A stretch of 64,000 nt of DNA from Fistulifera solaris (Eukaryota > Bacillariophyta > Bacillariophyceae > Naviculales > Stauroneidaceae): positions 248,001-312,000 of the forward strand of contig AP026132.1 of assembly GCA_030295235.1 (NCBI GenBank), read 5' to 3'. Each line of letters opens with the position of its first letter. Position 1 is the first letter of the stretch. Positions 11,801 through 22,153 of this stretch are shown here, one piece after another. The position numbers and the translations under genes were made by a program. The notes under the pieces are model-generated. The model did not search any database and had not been told where the DNA came from. It was given only the letters and a program-made list of their open reading frames with translations.

Positions 11801-12588
11801 CCGTGGTCAAATAATGCACCGTATTGGTAATACTGGTCTGATCACCATTGGCCCGCGCACACCGCATCGCCACACCCAGGTCCGTATACGTATTGCCCCG
11901 ATTCTTGTAGTTGGATCGTTGAATGGCGGTGGGATGATTGCGACGCGGAATTTGCAACAATCGAACACACCGTTCAATGCCCTTGACGACAAAGTATCCA
12001 CCCGCTTCATTTTGCTGTTTGAACGAGAATGAGAAACTGGGTGACAAGTACAGTAGATTACAATATTCTGGTCTTACCTCTTCTTTGAGTTGAATCAATT
12101 GTTTTGGTTCCAGTTGATGCAAATGACAGGCTCGACTGAGAACACAGATGGGAATATTTCCAAACGCCCGTTTCGGCAACCGGACCGTCTTTCCCGGAAA
12201 CGTTTGTCCATTGCGTCTTTCTTGAATTTGATAACAAAAGGTCGCCGTCATGGGTCCCGCATACATGAGATTGCGTTCCCGACATTCGCGGGGCAACAAG
12301 GCTTTCCCGTCGGGCCGGGAAGGAGGACTGACGCGAACATCTTCGATCCAAAATTGGATCGATGATGTTTCACTCCAATCCTGTTGTTGTTGTTGTTTGC
12401 GGGGATCCGCCAGACACAATTCCACCGGTTCGATGTCCGAAATGCCTTGACTCAATCCCACGTCCAAAAAAGTAATTGAAGGAATCGACGTGCGGGGCCG
12501 TCAGTTCGCGCAATTGTTGAACATCGTGCACATGCGGTAGATGGCCACTCCGAAACGACGGACACGTCTCGACGGGGCCGGATTTCAT
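8830..12588 (-). CDS. RPA2: DNA-directed RNA polymerase I second-largest subunit (frameshifted in this sequence)
   Basis: Core catalytic subunit that transcribes rRNA in the nucleolus. Exons are 12588-12078, 12014-10154 and 10091-8830, with introns of 63 nt (12077-12015, in frame) and 62 nt (10153-10092). The total is about 1,210 residues, as in yeast A135. Landmarks: GGYFVVKGIERCVRLL and PRRNHP (lobe), [39 protein letters not shown] spanning the second intron, RHGQKG, and a C-terminal zinc ribbon (CSRCGDLL, then CRNRAC). The start at ATG 12588 gives LRELTAPHVDSFNYF, which matches the family N-terminus. The frame then shifts by one base at the A-run 12466-12471 (six, five expected) and continues LDVGLSQGISDIEPVELC. 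One surplus base in an otherwise perfect gene points to a sequence error. Confidence 0.93.
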
Positions 12589-12981
12589 TGTTGAATGAAT
12601 AGATGAACTCTTATTATTTGTGATAATGATGATGAAATGAATAATACAAAGCAAGAAACGGAGAAACGACTTTTTCTTTGTTGTTTTTCTTCGGAAAAGT
12701 TGGATGGCGATGATGTGTGTTGGCGTCCGACAGCCAGACGTTTGTGTACTTTCCATTGGACTGTCACTCTAACCTATGTACAAATCAATACTGACGGCTT
12801 ACCCTATACTCAATTGGTACCGCTCCGACCTGATTGACATGACGTGAGCCAACGCGTCCTCGCGATCTTTCTCGGCTTCGACCTCAACCAGAAGCAACGC
12901 GACGACCATGCAACCATCTGTTTATCCTGGAAGGTATACACATCCTTTTGATTCCAATTCAACTCTAATAACTGATTGAAA
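12589..12981. other. Divergent promoter region of RPA2 and a light-harvesting gene
   Basis: About 390 bases between divergent starts. It contains a CCATTGG box at 12751-12757 and no credible coding frame. Confidence 0.4.
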
Positions 12982-13662
12982 ATGAAGCTCGCCGTTCTTG
13001 CATCGATTTTGGGAGTCTCTGCTGCTTTCGCCCCTGCGTCTCAGGGAGGTACGTTTCTTTGTGAGAGAAAAACGCTTTCACGCTAGTACACGCCCCTCCT
13101 CACGTCTCTCACTACTACAGCCATGAGCAAAGCCACGGCGTTGCAGGCCGAAAAAAGCCCCGCCATGCCCTTCCTTCCGTATCCGGAAAACTGCAAGGGC
13201 TACATTGGTGAAGAAACGGGTTTTGATCCGTTGGGCTTTTCCAACTACTTTCCCATGGATTATTTGCGAGAAGCCGAATTGAAACATTGCCGCATTGCCA
13301 TGTTGGCCATTGTTGGTTTCATTACGACCGATGTCGGTGTTGTCTTGCATCCCTTGGGCAAAGGATTGAGTTCCGTCGCCGCACACGATGTATTGGTCGA
13401 CCAAAAAGTCATGGGCAATGCGTTGATTTGGATCGTCTTGGCCGAAATTGTTTCTTACATTGGTGTTTCGGAAATGTTGCAAGGATCCGGACGTGCCCCC
13501 GGGGACTTTAACTTTGGTACCAAGTATTTGGAGGGAAAGACGGAAGCACAAATCAACAAGCTAAAGTATCAGGAACTCAAGAATGGTCGTTTGGCCATGA
13601 TGGCCTTTAGTGGTGCCGTGACGCAAGCGGTGTTGTACGACAAGGGCTTTCCTTACTTTTAA
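12982..13662 (+). CDS. Fucoxanthin-chlorophyll a/c-type light-harvesting protein
   Basis: Binds chlorophyll and carotenoid in the thylakoid antenna. Exon 1 is 12982-13048, the intron 13049-13120 (72 nt, GTACGT...ACAG) and exon 2 13121-13662, giving 202 residues. The N-terminus is a signal peptide followed by SAAFAP, the diatom bipartite plastid-import motif. Three transmembrane helices are visible. Helix 1 contains the chlorophyll-ligating ExxxxxR motif (EAELKHCRIAMLAIVGF), helix 2 is around ALIWIVLAEIVSYIGVSEML, and helix 3 repeats the motif (ELKNGRLAMMAFSGAVTQ). The protein ends GFPYF. It belongs to the FPLPYPEN-like subgroup with an FDPLGFS loop rather than the major Lhcf type, but I do not assign a subfamily. 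Its paralogue lies convergent at 14122-14949 with an intron at the same place. Confidence 0.92.
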
Positions 13663-14121
13663 ACAAAGTGCAACACTGTGTAACAGAAACAAAGAAACCA
13701 TTCTGGTGAGCAGCAGCAACAGCTATCCTCTAGTTCGTAATCACAGTATTATTAGAGCTGGGTCATTTTCCTAGTCTGTGTTTATAGTTTAGCTAGAAAT
13801 GTTATTTTTTAAATTCCGTGTATCGATGGTATTCAACAAAATGCACTAGACTAGATAACAGGTTCTACTTTTGCCAATTTCTCTAGAGAGTTTGGGTCTT
13901 TAGCAACATCCATTATTTTTTGTGCTTTTAGCTTCTACGGAGTACCGTACTGGTACTTGAAAGCAGTCGAGCTAGGAATAGTGCCTATAACTCGTAACGT
14001 ACGCACTCCCTAAAAATCGAAGCAACACAAATACACTACAAGCTACTACAATACTATCCAATCGAAAAAGGCCGATTCGTTCTAGAGTATCGATTTAGCT
14101 ACAACTCTCGCTCGAAGCAAT
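13663..14121. other. Intergenic between two convergent light-harvesting genes
   Basis: No coding frame seen. It holds a TACGGAGTA (reverse of TACTCCGTA) at 13936-13944, immediately followed by a second short palindromic segment (GTACCGTACTGGTAC). Otherwise AT-rich 3' flanks. Confidence 0.4.
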
Positions 14122-14949
14122 TTACTTCAAATAAGGAAATCCCGTTTGATACAAGACGGCTTGTGTGACCATGCCACCAAAGGCCAACATGGCCAAACGG
14201 CAGTGGGTGATTTCTTTCAACTTCATGTCTTCAATCTGTGCGGCCGACTTGTTCTTGAGCATACCACCATCGAACCCAAAGTCTCCGGCGGCCCGTCCCG
14301 AACCTTGCAAGGTTTGAATCAAGGCGGCCGTGCCAAAGACTTCCATAAAGGATGCCCAGAGCAAGATTTGACTCATGGATCCGGCTTGCACCAAGGCATC
14401 ATGGGCGGTCACGGACGTCAAACCTTCCATGAAATCGGGTGTCGGATACACTCGCAATCCCAAATCAACGGAAGCAAAGCCGACAATGGCCAACATGGCA
14501 ATGCGACCGTGTTTGAGTTCGGATTCGCGCAAGAAATCGACCGACACGAAATCCGAAAAACGGAACGGATCAAAGCCGACATCCCCGGCGTATCCGGCCA
14601 AATTGGGGGGATATTCCAAGAATGGAAGGGCCGGACTGGCCTTGTAGACGGGGGCCGCGGGAGTTGCAGCGGCAGCGTCTTCAAAGAGCTTTGTTGCCGG
14701 GCGTGCTATAAATAGAAAGAGAAACAAGAGATTAGTGAGAGAAAGGCATTGATTGTAAATGAAGATAGCGAATTTATGATTGATATGCAATGCATTTGTC
14801 TAGCCAGACTAGCATTCACTACAATACTCCGTATTATCCAGGCTTTCTCAATCCTCTCTTACAACAATAAAAATCGACATACCAGTCTGAGAGGCGGGAG
14901 CAAAAGCAGCCGCGGAGGCGATGAGTGATGCAACAACAGCGGACTTCAT
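14122..14949 (-). CDS. Fucoxanthin-chlorophyll a/c-type light-harvesting protein, paralogue
   Basis: Exon 1 is 14949-14883 and exon 2 14705-14122, with a 177-nt intron (14882-14706, GTATGT...TATAG), giving 216 residues. SAAAFAP marks the plastid presequence. Mature landmarks parallel the gene at 12982: PALPFLEYPPN, VGFDPFRFSDF, then helix 1 with ESELKHGRIAMLAIVGF, helix 2 around ILLWASFMEVFGTAALIQ, and helix 3 with EITHCRLAMLAFGGMVTQAVLYQ, ending GFPYLK. The ligand pairs E/R in helices 1 and 3 are intact. The intron lies in the same position and phase (phase 1, right after the import motif: SQ-G/T) as in its convergent paralogue, so the two are probably an old inverted duplication. The intron contains a TACTCCGTA copy. 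Confidence 0.92.
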
Positions 14950-15425
14950 GGTGTATTGTTATTAGTCTATTGAATGTTAACTTTCAACCAAGGAAAGGTA
15001 CAACAAGACGAGATCCATTGGGTCAGCCATTTTACGCGTGAGGAGTTGAAGGATAAAGATCGCGTGGTCGTACGCAGGTGCACGTCAATTTCGGTACGAC
15101 ATAAATTGACTTTGTCACAGGTATGCGTACATACATACAGACGGAGGGTCAGATGATTCGAGACTTCAAAAATAAATATCGTGGAATAAGGAGTAAGTCT
15201 AGTCAAAAGTTTCATAAAAACATATATTATCTTAGTATTTGAGCAAATATTGAAAATAAAAGACAATGAAAATCTTTTTCGTCGCAAAAAATAGAGTAAA
15301 TTTCATCATTTCCAGATGGACGCAACACACGCTTCGACCTTCCTTCGAACACATTCAATTATTTATTCCTTCGTCCTTCATTGACACTAATCTGATTCAA
15401 TTTTTCACAAATTTCACAAATAAAT
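14950..15425. other. Intergenic, upstream of the minus-strand light-harvesting gene and a plus-strand gene
   Basis: About 475 AT-rich bases. Nothing recognisable beyond promoter-like sequence. The frames at 14967-15287 and 15266-15481 have no ATG-driven, domain-bearing product. Confidence 0.35.
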
Positions 15426-15926
15426 ATGACAACACCCGACAAAGTACCCTGCCGTGGATTTCAGGGCGACAAAGTCAATGACTTGTTTCGACAATCCCTC
15501 TGCACGGGTCCCCCGTATCGCGTCGGCTGTGTCTTTCCCAAGACCCTTGATTTGCCGGCGTGTTATCCCGGAGCCGCCCAATTGGAATTTCGTCTGTTGA
15601 CGGACGAATGTATGTGGATCTTGGTCGCGAAATCCTGCGAACACGAATTTGATCGCCACCGCAATACGCGCCGGTGTCCGGCCTGTCAACAATACAAAGA
15701 AGTCGTCAAGACAGTGACGCGGCCACCGGAAATTGATGTTACGAAAGTCCAACGATTGACGGAACGGAGTTATGTGCAATTGGCGGCGAATCCCCGCAAA
15801 ATCAAACAACTCATTGACAACATTCGGGAACAACGGAGTGAGTTGGTGACCGAATTGCGACGGAAAATTCGAAAAATGGATCCATCGTATGATGAAAGTG
15901 GAAAAAGTGATGGTAATTTTTGTTAG
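15426..15926 (+). CDS. Hypothetical protein with possible zinc-binding Cys/His cluster
   Basis: A single frame of 166 residues starts at ATG 15426 (context AAATATG) and ends at TAG 15924-15926. A Cys/His set lies in the middle: CEHEFDRHRNTRRCPACQQY offers C-x-H and C-x2-C spacing like a small zinc site. The C-terminal half is a charged helix rich in Arg, Lys and Glu (IKQLIDNIREQRSELVTELR), probably coiled coil. It has no targeting or membrane signal. The antisense strand also carries a long open frame (15414-16097), which I judged to be a shadow because the plus frame has the protein-like composition. Function unknown. Confidence 0.5.
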   Translation: MTTPDKVPCRGFQGDKVNDLFRQSLCTGPPYRVGCVFPKTLDLPACYPGAAQLEFRLLTDECMWILVAKSCEHEFDRHRNTRRCPACQQYKEVVKTVTRPPEIDVTKVQRLTERSYVQLAANPRKIKQLIDNIREQRSELVTELRRKIRKMDPSYDESGKSDGNFC

Positions 15927-16017
15927 ACGGGGCGAAAGAGGAGCCTCCGTTCCTGTCATTGTAACGGAGTCGGACTCTCCAAAAGGATAAACGACGAACG
16001 TAACAATCAAGACTGAA

Positions 16018-17054
16018 ATGTATTCATTCGTGAATGACGTAGTGACGGCCAGGACGGTAGCGTTGTACCACCCATCATCCAAACGAAACGCCACCATCCT
16101 TCTTCCCCGTCAATCAACGCCACGACGACGCATGAGTGCAAGTACCAGGTACTTACCCATCTCAACAATGATTTCACTACCGTTATGCTACATTGTAAGG
16201 GCTCGATGGTGAGTCGCCCCTCCGCTGGCGACATTGACATTCTTGCCGACGAAGTAATGGAAAGGTAAGAAAAAGTTGGTCGATTCTGGTCGAATGGAGA
16301 GACTCGCTGATTATAGACAGATTATTAGCTCTATCGGAAGACTCCCTCGAGGGTTTGTCGACAAAAATCGCACGTATTATATGAGAGAATCTTCGACACG
16401 TTGCCAGAAGAACACTTATTTCAGTTTTTACTCACCTTCTAGTCTTCAGACCAAATGTTCTGCAAAGTTGATTGAATTGGCATTCATTCTATCCCATCAT
16501 GTGAAGGTAAGATTTAAAAATTCTTTGACGAATGGCGCAAGTTATGCCTTTTTCGCAACGGCAACCCATCTGCCATGGAGAGTTGTTTCATCTATGGACA
16601 ATTTTTTATTCTCCGCCAAGGGGTGCCAAGAATGATCTAGCCGAGCTACTTTAGGAATCATCCCATTAACTATACTCATTGAATGGGGCGAGTCGAAAGC
16701 TCGTGACACTGTTATTTGACCGTGTGTTCAAGGTCGACCTTACGAGTGTTCGTTTGCTGTCGTTTGCAGAAACTAGGAGACGGGGAATGTTCTTTTCTTC
16801 TCATAACCTGCAAACAGTTCGAAAGGTAAGTCACTTTCAAGTTGGAGCGCACGCCTTCCTCATGACGAAAAACCATGCTGCGTTCTTTCTGAAATCATTC
16901 ATGATTGATTCTACATGTTGGTTTGTATTCTCCGAAGGAAATGTCGTCGTTGTCGTGCGTACGCTTAAGTCTCGATACAATTTGTCTAATTACCTTCATT
17001 GTCTTTCACAGAGCGCAATGCTTAATGTCCAGCACGCATACAAGTAGAACATAG
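16018..17054 (+). CDS. Candidate multi-exon gene, unknown product
   Basis: No long frame exists here, but five short exons can be joined in phase with good donors and acceptors: 16018-16148, 16214-16264, 16425-16506, 16770-16825 and 17012-17054. Introns are 65, 160, 263 and 186 nt. Donors are GTACTT, GTAAGA, GTAAGA, GTAAGT. The strong acceptors are TTTCAG, TTGCAG and TCACAG. The product would be about 120 residues, including RPSAGDIDILADEVMES, then KCSAKLIELAFILSHHVK joined to KLGDGECSFLLITCKQFE. The sense of the joined peptide (amphipathic helix, then a beta-like hydrophobic segment) supports a real gene. The first exon-exon junction uses a weak GAG acceptor, and an upstream open frame could replace exon 1. 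No family recognised. Confidence 0.33.
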
Positions 17055-17521
17055 AATGCATGATTCGAGGTAAGATTTGCTGGCGAACATTGTCCCGCGT
17101 TGGTAGAGTTTTGCAAATGAGGAAGTTAAAGGGAATGACTACTCTACGGAGTAGCAATGTGAAATAACCTTTTTACCAATGGATCCTTCTGATGCACTAT
17201 TTTTCGAGATTCAGCGAATTGTGTTTTGTTACCTCGATTCTTATAGAGAGCCATCGTTTGCGTGGGCAACCCATGGAATATCGCGGTCATTTGAACAGCG
17301 AACGAGCCAGGTCATAAACTATGGGGTGACTCGAAACCCTTTGAGATGCTTTTTCGTTTTCATGATCACGTTATGCAGCGAACGATCTCACTTCATTCTC
17401 TCTCACATACAGAGTTTACAAGAAGGACAAATTCTTCTTTCAGTTCTATATTCGGATTTTACTGCACATTCTACATCTATTGAAAGTTCGGCGATTGATT
17501 TCACAAAACAAATGAACGGAA
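17055..17521. other. Intergenic, no clear gene
   Basis: This contains TACGGAGTA at 17145-17153. A 145-codon plus-strand frame starts at ATG 17179 but runs into the antisense of the BCKDH gene and has no recognisable domain. I do not call it. Confidence 0.3.
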
Positions 17522-19216
17522 TCAAGCGTATTTCTCGGGATATTTCTTTACATGAGCTTCCAGCTGAGCTTGCTGGCGTTGGAGGTGAAGAGGCATTTCG
17601 TGGTACACATCCGTAAAGAGCTCGCGCATGGGCACCGGAGGGCGTCGTTCGGCCTGTTCCATCGCCTTCACCACGTCTTTACGTTCTTGCTTTTGCATGT
17701 CTTCCACATCTTCTTCCGAAAGCAGATTATACTTTTTGAGAAACGCTTCCAGGCGATTCAGCGGGTCATGATTCTCGGTCGTGACGAGAACCTCATCGAC
17801 GCTTCGATATTGCGATGAGTCGTCAGAGGTGCTATGATGTCCTTGACGATAGGTCATAGCTTCAATGAGGACGGGAGCATTGTTGGAAAGGGCATACTGT
17901 TTAGCCTCCCGGACAGCCGCATGGACCGCAAAAATGTCATTGCCATCCACACGGATCCCTGCCATTCCGTAGCCCGGTGCGCGAGAAATTACCCCATCCC
18001 CCGCAAACTGATCCGACGTCGGAGTGGAAATTGCGTAGCCATTATTACGGCAGAGGAAAATGACTGGCGCGTTCAGCGTCGCTGCAAAATTCAGCGCGGA
18101 GTGAAAGTCTGGTGTGGAAGTTGATCCATCACCAAAGAAACAAACTGCCACATGATGTTCACCGGCCAACTTGAGCCGGTAAGCTGCTCCAACAGCATGC
18201 GGCAATTGTGTCCCCAGAGGACTTGACACGGTGTGATAGTTCAAAGCTCGAGACCCGTAATGAATGGGCATTTGACGTCCCTTGCCGAGGTCCAGTATAT
18301 TTGAAAAGCACTGGTTAGTGAACTGCTCGAGCGTAAATCCACGCCACATGAGAACACCTTGTTCCCGATACTGCGCAAACACCGGATCTCCCACTTCCAA
18401 GGCCGATGCGGCTCCCATGAGAATCGCTTCTTCCCCGCGGCATGTCAAATAAAACGAAATACGACCCTGTCGCTGCGCATTGAGTAAAATGCCGTCCATC
18501 TGGCGCAGACGAACGATTTGACGATGCGCTCGGAGTAATGTGTTGTTGGAATTAGAGTCGACGTACGGATATTTGCTAGCGCGCAAGAGGCCGCTTTGCT
18601 GGATGACATCGGCCTGATACGGATGAGCGTGGGCCAGGAAAGCCCGAAACTGGTCCAAGTCATTTTCCACGTCGTCGGGAGTTGTCAAGTCGGGTCGACG
18701 GACCGGTTGATTGATCCCGTCGTAAGCCGGGTCTCGGATCTCTCCATCTTGTTCCTGTTGTCGGTTGAAATGAATTGGTGAATCTTAGAAACAGGATGGG
18801 AAAAGTGTTCTCTCTTTCGACAAGTGTTCCAAAACACGCAATTCACTCTCTGGTCGATGGGTACTTACCATGAGTCGATACACGGGCCAGATACCTCGTG
18901 GAGTATCATCTTCGGGTCGAATTAGTTGCAAATTCGAGGTAATAGGAATGGGAACCGTTCCGGCATAGGAAAGTGTCATTTCTTGCGCCGCGGATGTTCG
19001 CTGTGAGGGTGCCAGACGTTGATAAGGAATCATAGCCCGGGGCGGCTGTTTGTACTCATGGATAGGACCCCAATCACTCTCTACTTCTTCCTGCGGTAAG
19101 GGACGAGCGGAGGATAGCGAACGATTCTTTGAAGCACGACTGGCGCTCTTGGAACTGAAATGCCGGGTCATTCGAAGAGCCTTGATAGGATGAATACTAA
19201 GCATAGGAATTCTCAT
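17522..19216 (-). CDS. BCKDHA: Branched-chain 2-oxoacid dehydrogenase E1 component, alpha subunit
   Basis: Thiamin-diphosphate-dependent decarboxylase subunit of the mitochondrial complex that degrades the 2-oxoacids of Leu, Ile and Val. Exon 1 is 19216-18869 (116 codons) and exon 2 18754-17522, joined across a 114-nt intron (GTAAGT...AACAG) exactly between VYRLM and EQDGEIRDPAYDG, giving 526 residues. The TPP-binding motif is clear: GDGSTSTPDFHSALNFAATL followed by NNGYAIST. Other family landmarks are SFYLTCRGEEA, YREQGVLMWRGF, GKGRQMPIHYG, SSPLGTQLPHAVGAAY, and the phosphorylation-loop region TYRQGHHSTSDDSSQYR. The Arg/Ser-rich N-terminus fits a mitochondrial presequence. The protein is longer than animal homologues mainly at the N-terminus. 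The beta subunit is not in the window. Confidence 0.95.
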
Positions 19217-19881
19217 GGCTACGATCTTGTTTTTTCCTTCAATTACTATCTTGCTCGTATATATGATGGATGAGAAGAACAATGTCTTTGGATGAAAGTT
19301 GTTTGTTGATTCCTGTTTGACAGAACACCATCGAGAGAAAGGGAAAAAAAGAACAAAATGGGGAAGAACCGTTTTGAAATCTGCGACGTGATGGGCCCAT
19401 CGAGGTGTCACATCCTCTGTCGAAGAAACAGTAGCGCGCGAGGCCGATCAGCCGCGGACCGCGCCGTCGTTGTTTGTGTGACCTACCGTGTCGGATCACG
19501 ACACCTTTTACTAAGCACAGTATCAGGTATACCAGTACGAGGTACGAGGGAGCGAGCGAGCCGAGCCGCTCTAACGTCTGTCCATCTACCGATTCATTCT
19601 GCTCTATTTGAGCGCAATATAAAACGCAGCACGACTTTGAGTAAAAGGCGACGTTAGAAACTACATTTTCAGCGTGTTGTAATCATAAAAGCTACTTTTA
19701 CGTTAGTTTTGTTTTAGATTTTATTGTAAGTGAGATCGCAGTCAGGAAATCGGGATGTACTAAGTTTTGCAGCTTCGATGCTGAGCTCAGCGATAGCTTG
19801 CGTGACGACCGACTCGTTCTTTCTTTACGACAATCTCTTTCGTTCCTGATTTCTCTCACAGTATCGTTGACATGCAGAATC
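19217..19881. other. Divergent promoter region
   Basis: About 665 bases between BCKDHA (minus) and the complex I subunit (plus). No credible coding frame. The last 20 bases before 19882 end in a polypyrimidine-like stretch and CAG, so an untranslated 5' exon and intron are possible for the downstream gene. Confidence 0.35.
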
Positions 19882-20061
19882 ATGGTATTTCGGGGACAAG
19901 ATGCGTGGAGACAACATCGTCTCTTTACGAATTTACACAAATTTCCGATCCCCGGCTTTAGCAAGGCCGTCGCGATTTACGGTGCCTTTGTCTGTGTGGA
20001 ATATGCGTACAAATTAGCCACCCTGCCGGCGTCCTCCAGTCATGGGCATCATCATCATTAA
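19882..20061 (+). CDS. NDUFB3: Mitochondrial complex I subunit, NDUFB3/B12-like
   Basis: A 59-residue protein from ATG 19882 to TAA 20059-20061. The order D-x-W-R-x-H-x-x-x-T-N (DAWRQHRLFTNLHKFPIPGF) followed by one transmembrane helix (KAVAIYGAFVCVEYAYKLA) matches the plant/algal form of the B12 accessory subunit of NADH dehydrogenase, where RR-D-E-W-R-K-H-P-M-L-x-N precedes a single helix. The C-terminus is HGHHHH. Like its relatives it needs no cleavable presequence and would sit in the inner mitochondrial membrane arm of complex I. Assigned from recollection of the family pattern. The small size limits certainty. Confidence 0.7.
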   Translation: MVFRGQDAWRQHRLFTNLHKFPIPGFSKAVAIYGAFVCVEYAYKLATLPASSSHGHHHH

Positions 20062-20220
20062 AGAATGGCGAGTTGCTAAAATAAGAAAATATTGGAATAA
20101 GGCGGCTTCATTCAGCACTGGTGCCTCAATTTCTGTAATAAAAAAATGTTGCCCACTCTACCATCGTTTCTAAAACATCCTCTCCAGTGCTATAATAGTA
20201 CGGGCATTTCTATTAGTTTA

Positions 20221-21704
20221 CTACGATTTCCAACGCACCGTCACCGCTTGACCCGCCAGTTGACACGCCTCTATGGTTTCACGTTCCATCTTGCCGGCCA
20301 AATCTTCCGGAGGGAAACCCGCCATGACCACAAATTCTTTCCCGCCCCGAGCTTCTTCATTGGTTTGCTGCAATCGTGTATTTGTGTAAGAATTCGAGTA
20401 GGAACAAAGCGCGTGCGCACCTGTCAACGTACCGCAATAAAGGCATACAACACTTTGACACAATCGCCGGCCGCAAACTTCCGAATGACTCGTTTGCCAT
20501 CGGGCATACGAATTTGGATACGAGCTCCATCCGCTGGTTCTTCTCCAACCGTCATATTCACTAGTTCATTGTGCATCGATGAACCTTGTGCGACGGGCTT
20601 GGAATCCATGGGCTTGTCGTCCTCTTCGTCGTCGTCATCATTTACGTACAGAACCGAACTATCGTCATCATCCTTGTCGTCCGCGCGATTGTCCTGCAAA
20701 CTCGCCTTCATGGCGGCTTGCAGTTGTTCATCTTCGGACATGTCTTGGACGGGTCGCTTGACCCCGGCCGGACGAGCGACTTGCGGGGGACGGTCGAAGG
20801 AATTTCGGGAACAAAAATCCATGGCCCGTTCCGCGAAATAATCGGCCGTCATGGGTCGTTCCATCGTCCACCCTTCCTTTTTCCACACGAGTCGTCCCGT
20901 ACGTGGATCAATGATGGCGACATGAGGATAATCGGTGACTTTGTAGCGCTCGACGTACGTTTGTCCTTCGGGTGTAATGTCTCTCTGTGATGTAGAAAGC
21001 AAAAGTGAGAGAGAGAGAGACCACGAGAAACTCTTCTATTCATCACGGCAAGCGCTTACCTGTTGCCAGAAAATGAAACCTTCCCGAATGAGATTTTCCA
21101 CCAATTCATCTCTCCAGACATCCCGATTCAAAGCATGGCAAGCAAATTCATCGTCTTTTTGTATATTGACCAATAACCACCGTTTCGAATCTTTCGCCAT
21201 GGTCCGGGCGCCTTGAAAACCTCCCGCTTTGTGCAATAAATGATCCGGAGGAGCAAACATGTCGGTTAAATTGGGTGGCGGTTGAATGATTTGCACTTCA
21301 TCGTCATCATCCGTATCCATATCGTCCTTCTCGTCATACGCCGCCGCCGCCGCATTCACTGCCGCACGAACATCGGTCATGCGACGCGACGATCCAAACG
21401 CGGTTTGAGCGAATTGTTCTTCCATCATGGCATTCATTAATTGAAAGGTCGGATCTTGATGATGCAACGTATGATCATCCATCAATCGCATCGTACGGGT
21501 TTCATCGGGTGCGCGAATGTCGTCCGCAAATGAATTTGCTGCCGCATCATTTCCGCCGCCGCCTCCCTGTTGATGTTCCAGAAACAAACTCACGGCTGTT
21601 TCTAAATTCCCACCACTCATTTCGAGATAACTGGTCGCACTGGAAGGATCGGCACTACCCGTAAAGGCCAAAAATTGGGAAACGAGTTCATCATTCGCGG
21701 ACAT
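20221..21704 (-). CDS. UBA-UAS-UBX domain protein (p97/Cdc48 cofactor, UBXN7/Ubx5-like)
   Basis: Three exons: 21704-21060, 20984-20433 and 20367-20221, with introns of 75 nt (GTAAGC...CACAG) and 65 nt (GTACGT...TGCAG), giving 447 residues. Residues 1-45 form a UBA-like domain (LVSQFLAFTGSADPSSATSY, then GGNLETAVSLFLEH). Residues about 180-290 form a thioredoxin-like UAS domain (RWLLVNIQKDDEFACHALNR, then DYPHVAIIDPRTGRLVW). DEQLQAAMKASLQD is a good ubiquitin-interacting motif. The C-terminal 80 residues are a UBX domain (IQIRMPDGKRVIRKF ... VVMAGFPPEDL), with a GFPP loop in place of the usual FPR. The family links ubiquitylated substrates and cullin ligases to the p97/Cdc48 unfoldase. A poly-Asp/Glu stretch lies before the UBX domain. 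Confidence 0.9.
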
Positions 21705-22153
21705 GTTGTTGTGTGATTTTCCCGTATAATATGCGGCAAACAACCGTGCGCTTAATGTTGATGGCTCCCGAAGCAAGCGAGCAAGATAAGTAAGGAAAAG
21801 TGAGAGCTTTACAGGTGGATGAGAATGACGGGAACTCTGACTTTTCTCTCGAATAATAATGCTAATGTCGTTAATAGTTCTTCTGCATCACGCAATGCGA
21901 TCATGTCGTCGCATTCTTCCGTGACCTTCGTTTTCAAAAGCAGCGGGCTGTTCGTCGACCGTCAACTATATACAAATTGTCTCAATGTCGCATCAATATG
22001 GTTTTATAACTACAAAACAACATCGAAACACATATGTCATAATATGTTATGCGCACCTCCATCGTCGCGTTGACTTTTTTTTTCCCTTTTTCATTTGTTT
22101 TTCACCCTCCAATAGAATCATCATCGTGCGTTCGATCCTATTAGCGCTAAAGC
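21705..22153. other. Divergent promoter region
   Basis: About 450 bases between the UBX gene (minus) and the DNA glycosylase gene (plus). A long T tract lies at 22076-22083. No gene seen. Confidence 0.35.

Noticed and set aside
11445-12032. 195-codon plus-strand frame
   Set aside because: Antisense of the RNA polymerase I subunit 2 gene.
15414-16097. 227-codon minus-strand frame
   Set aside because: Covers the antisense of the 166-residue plus-strand protein and has no domain; the plus frame has the better start and composition.
17179-17616. 145-codon plus-strand protein
   Set aside because: Its end is antisense to BCKDHA and no domain is recognisable.
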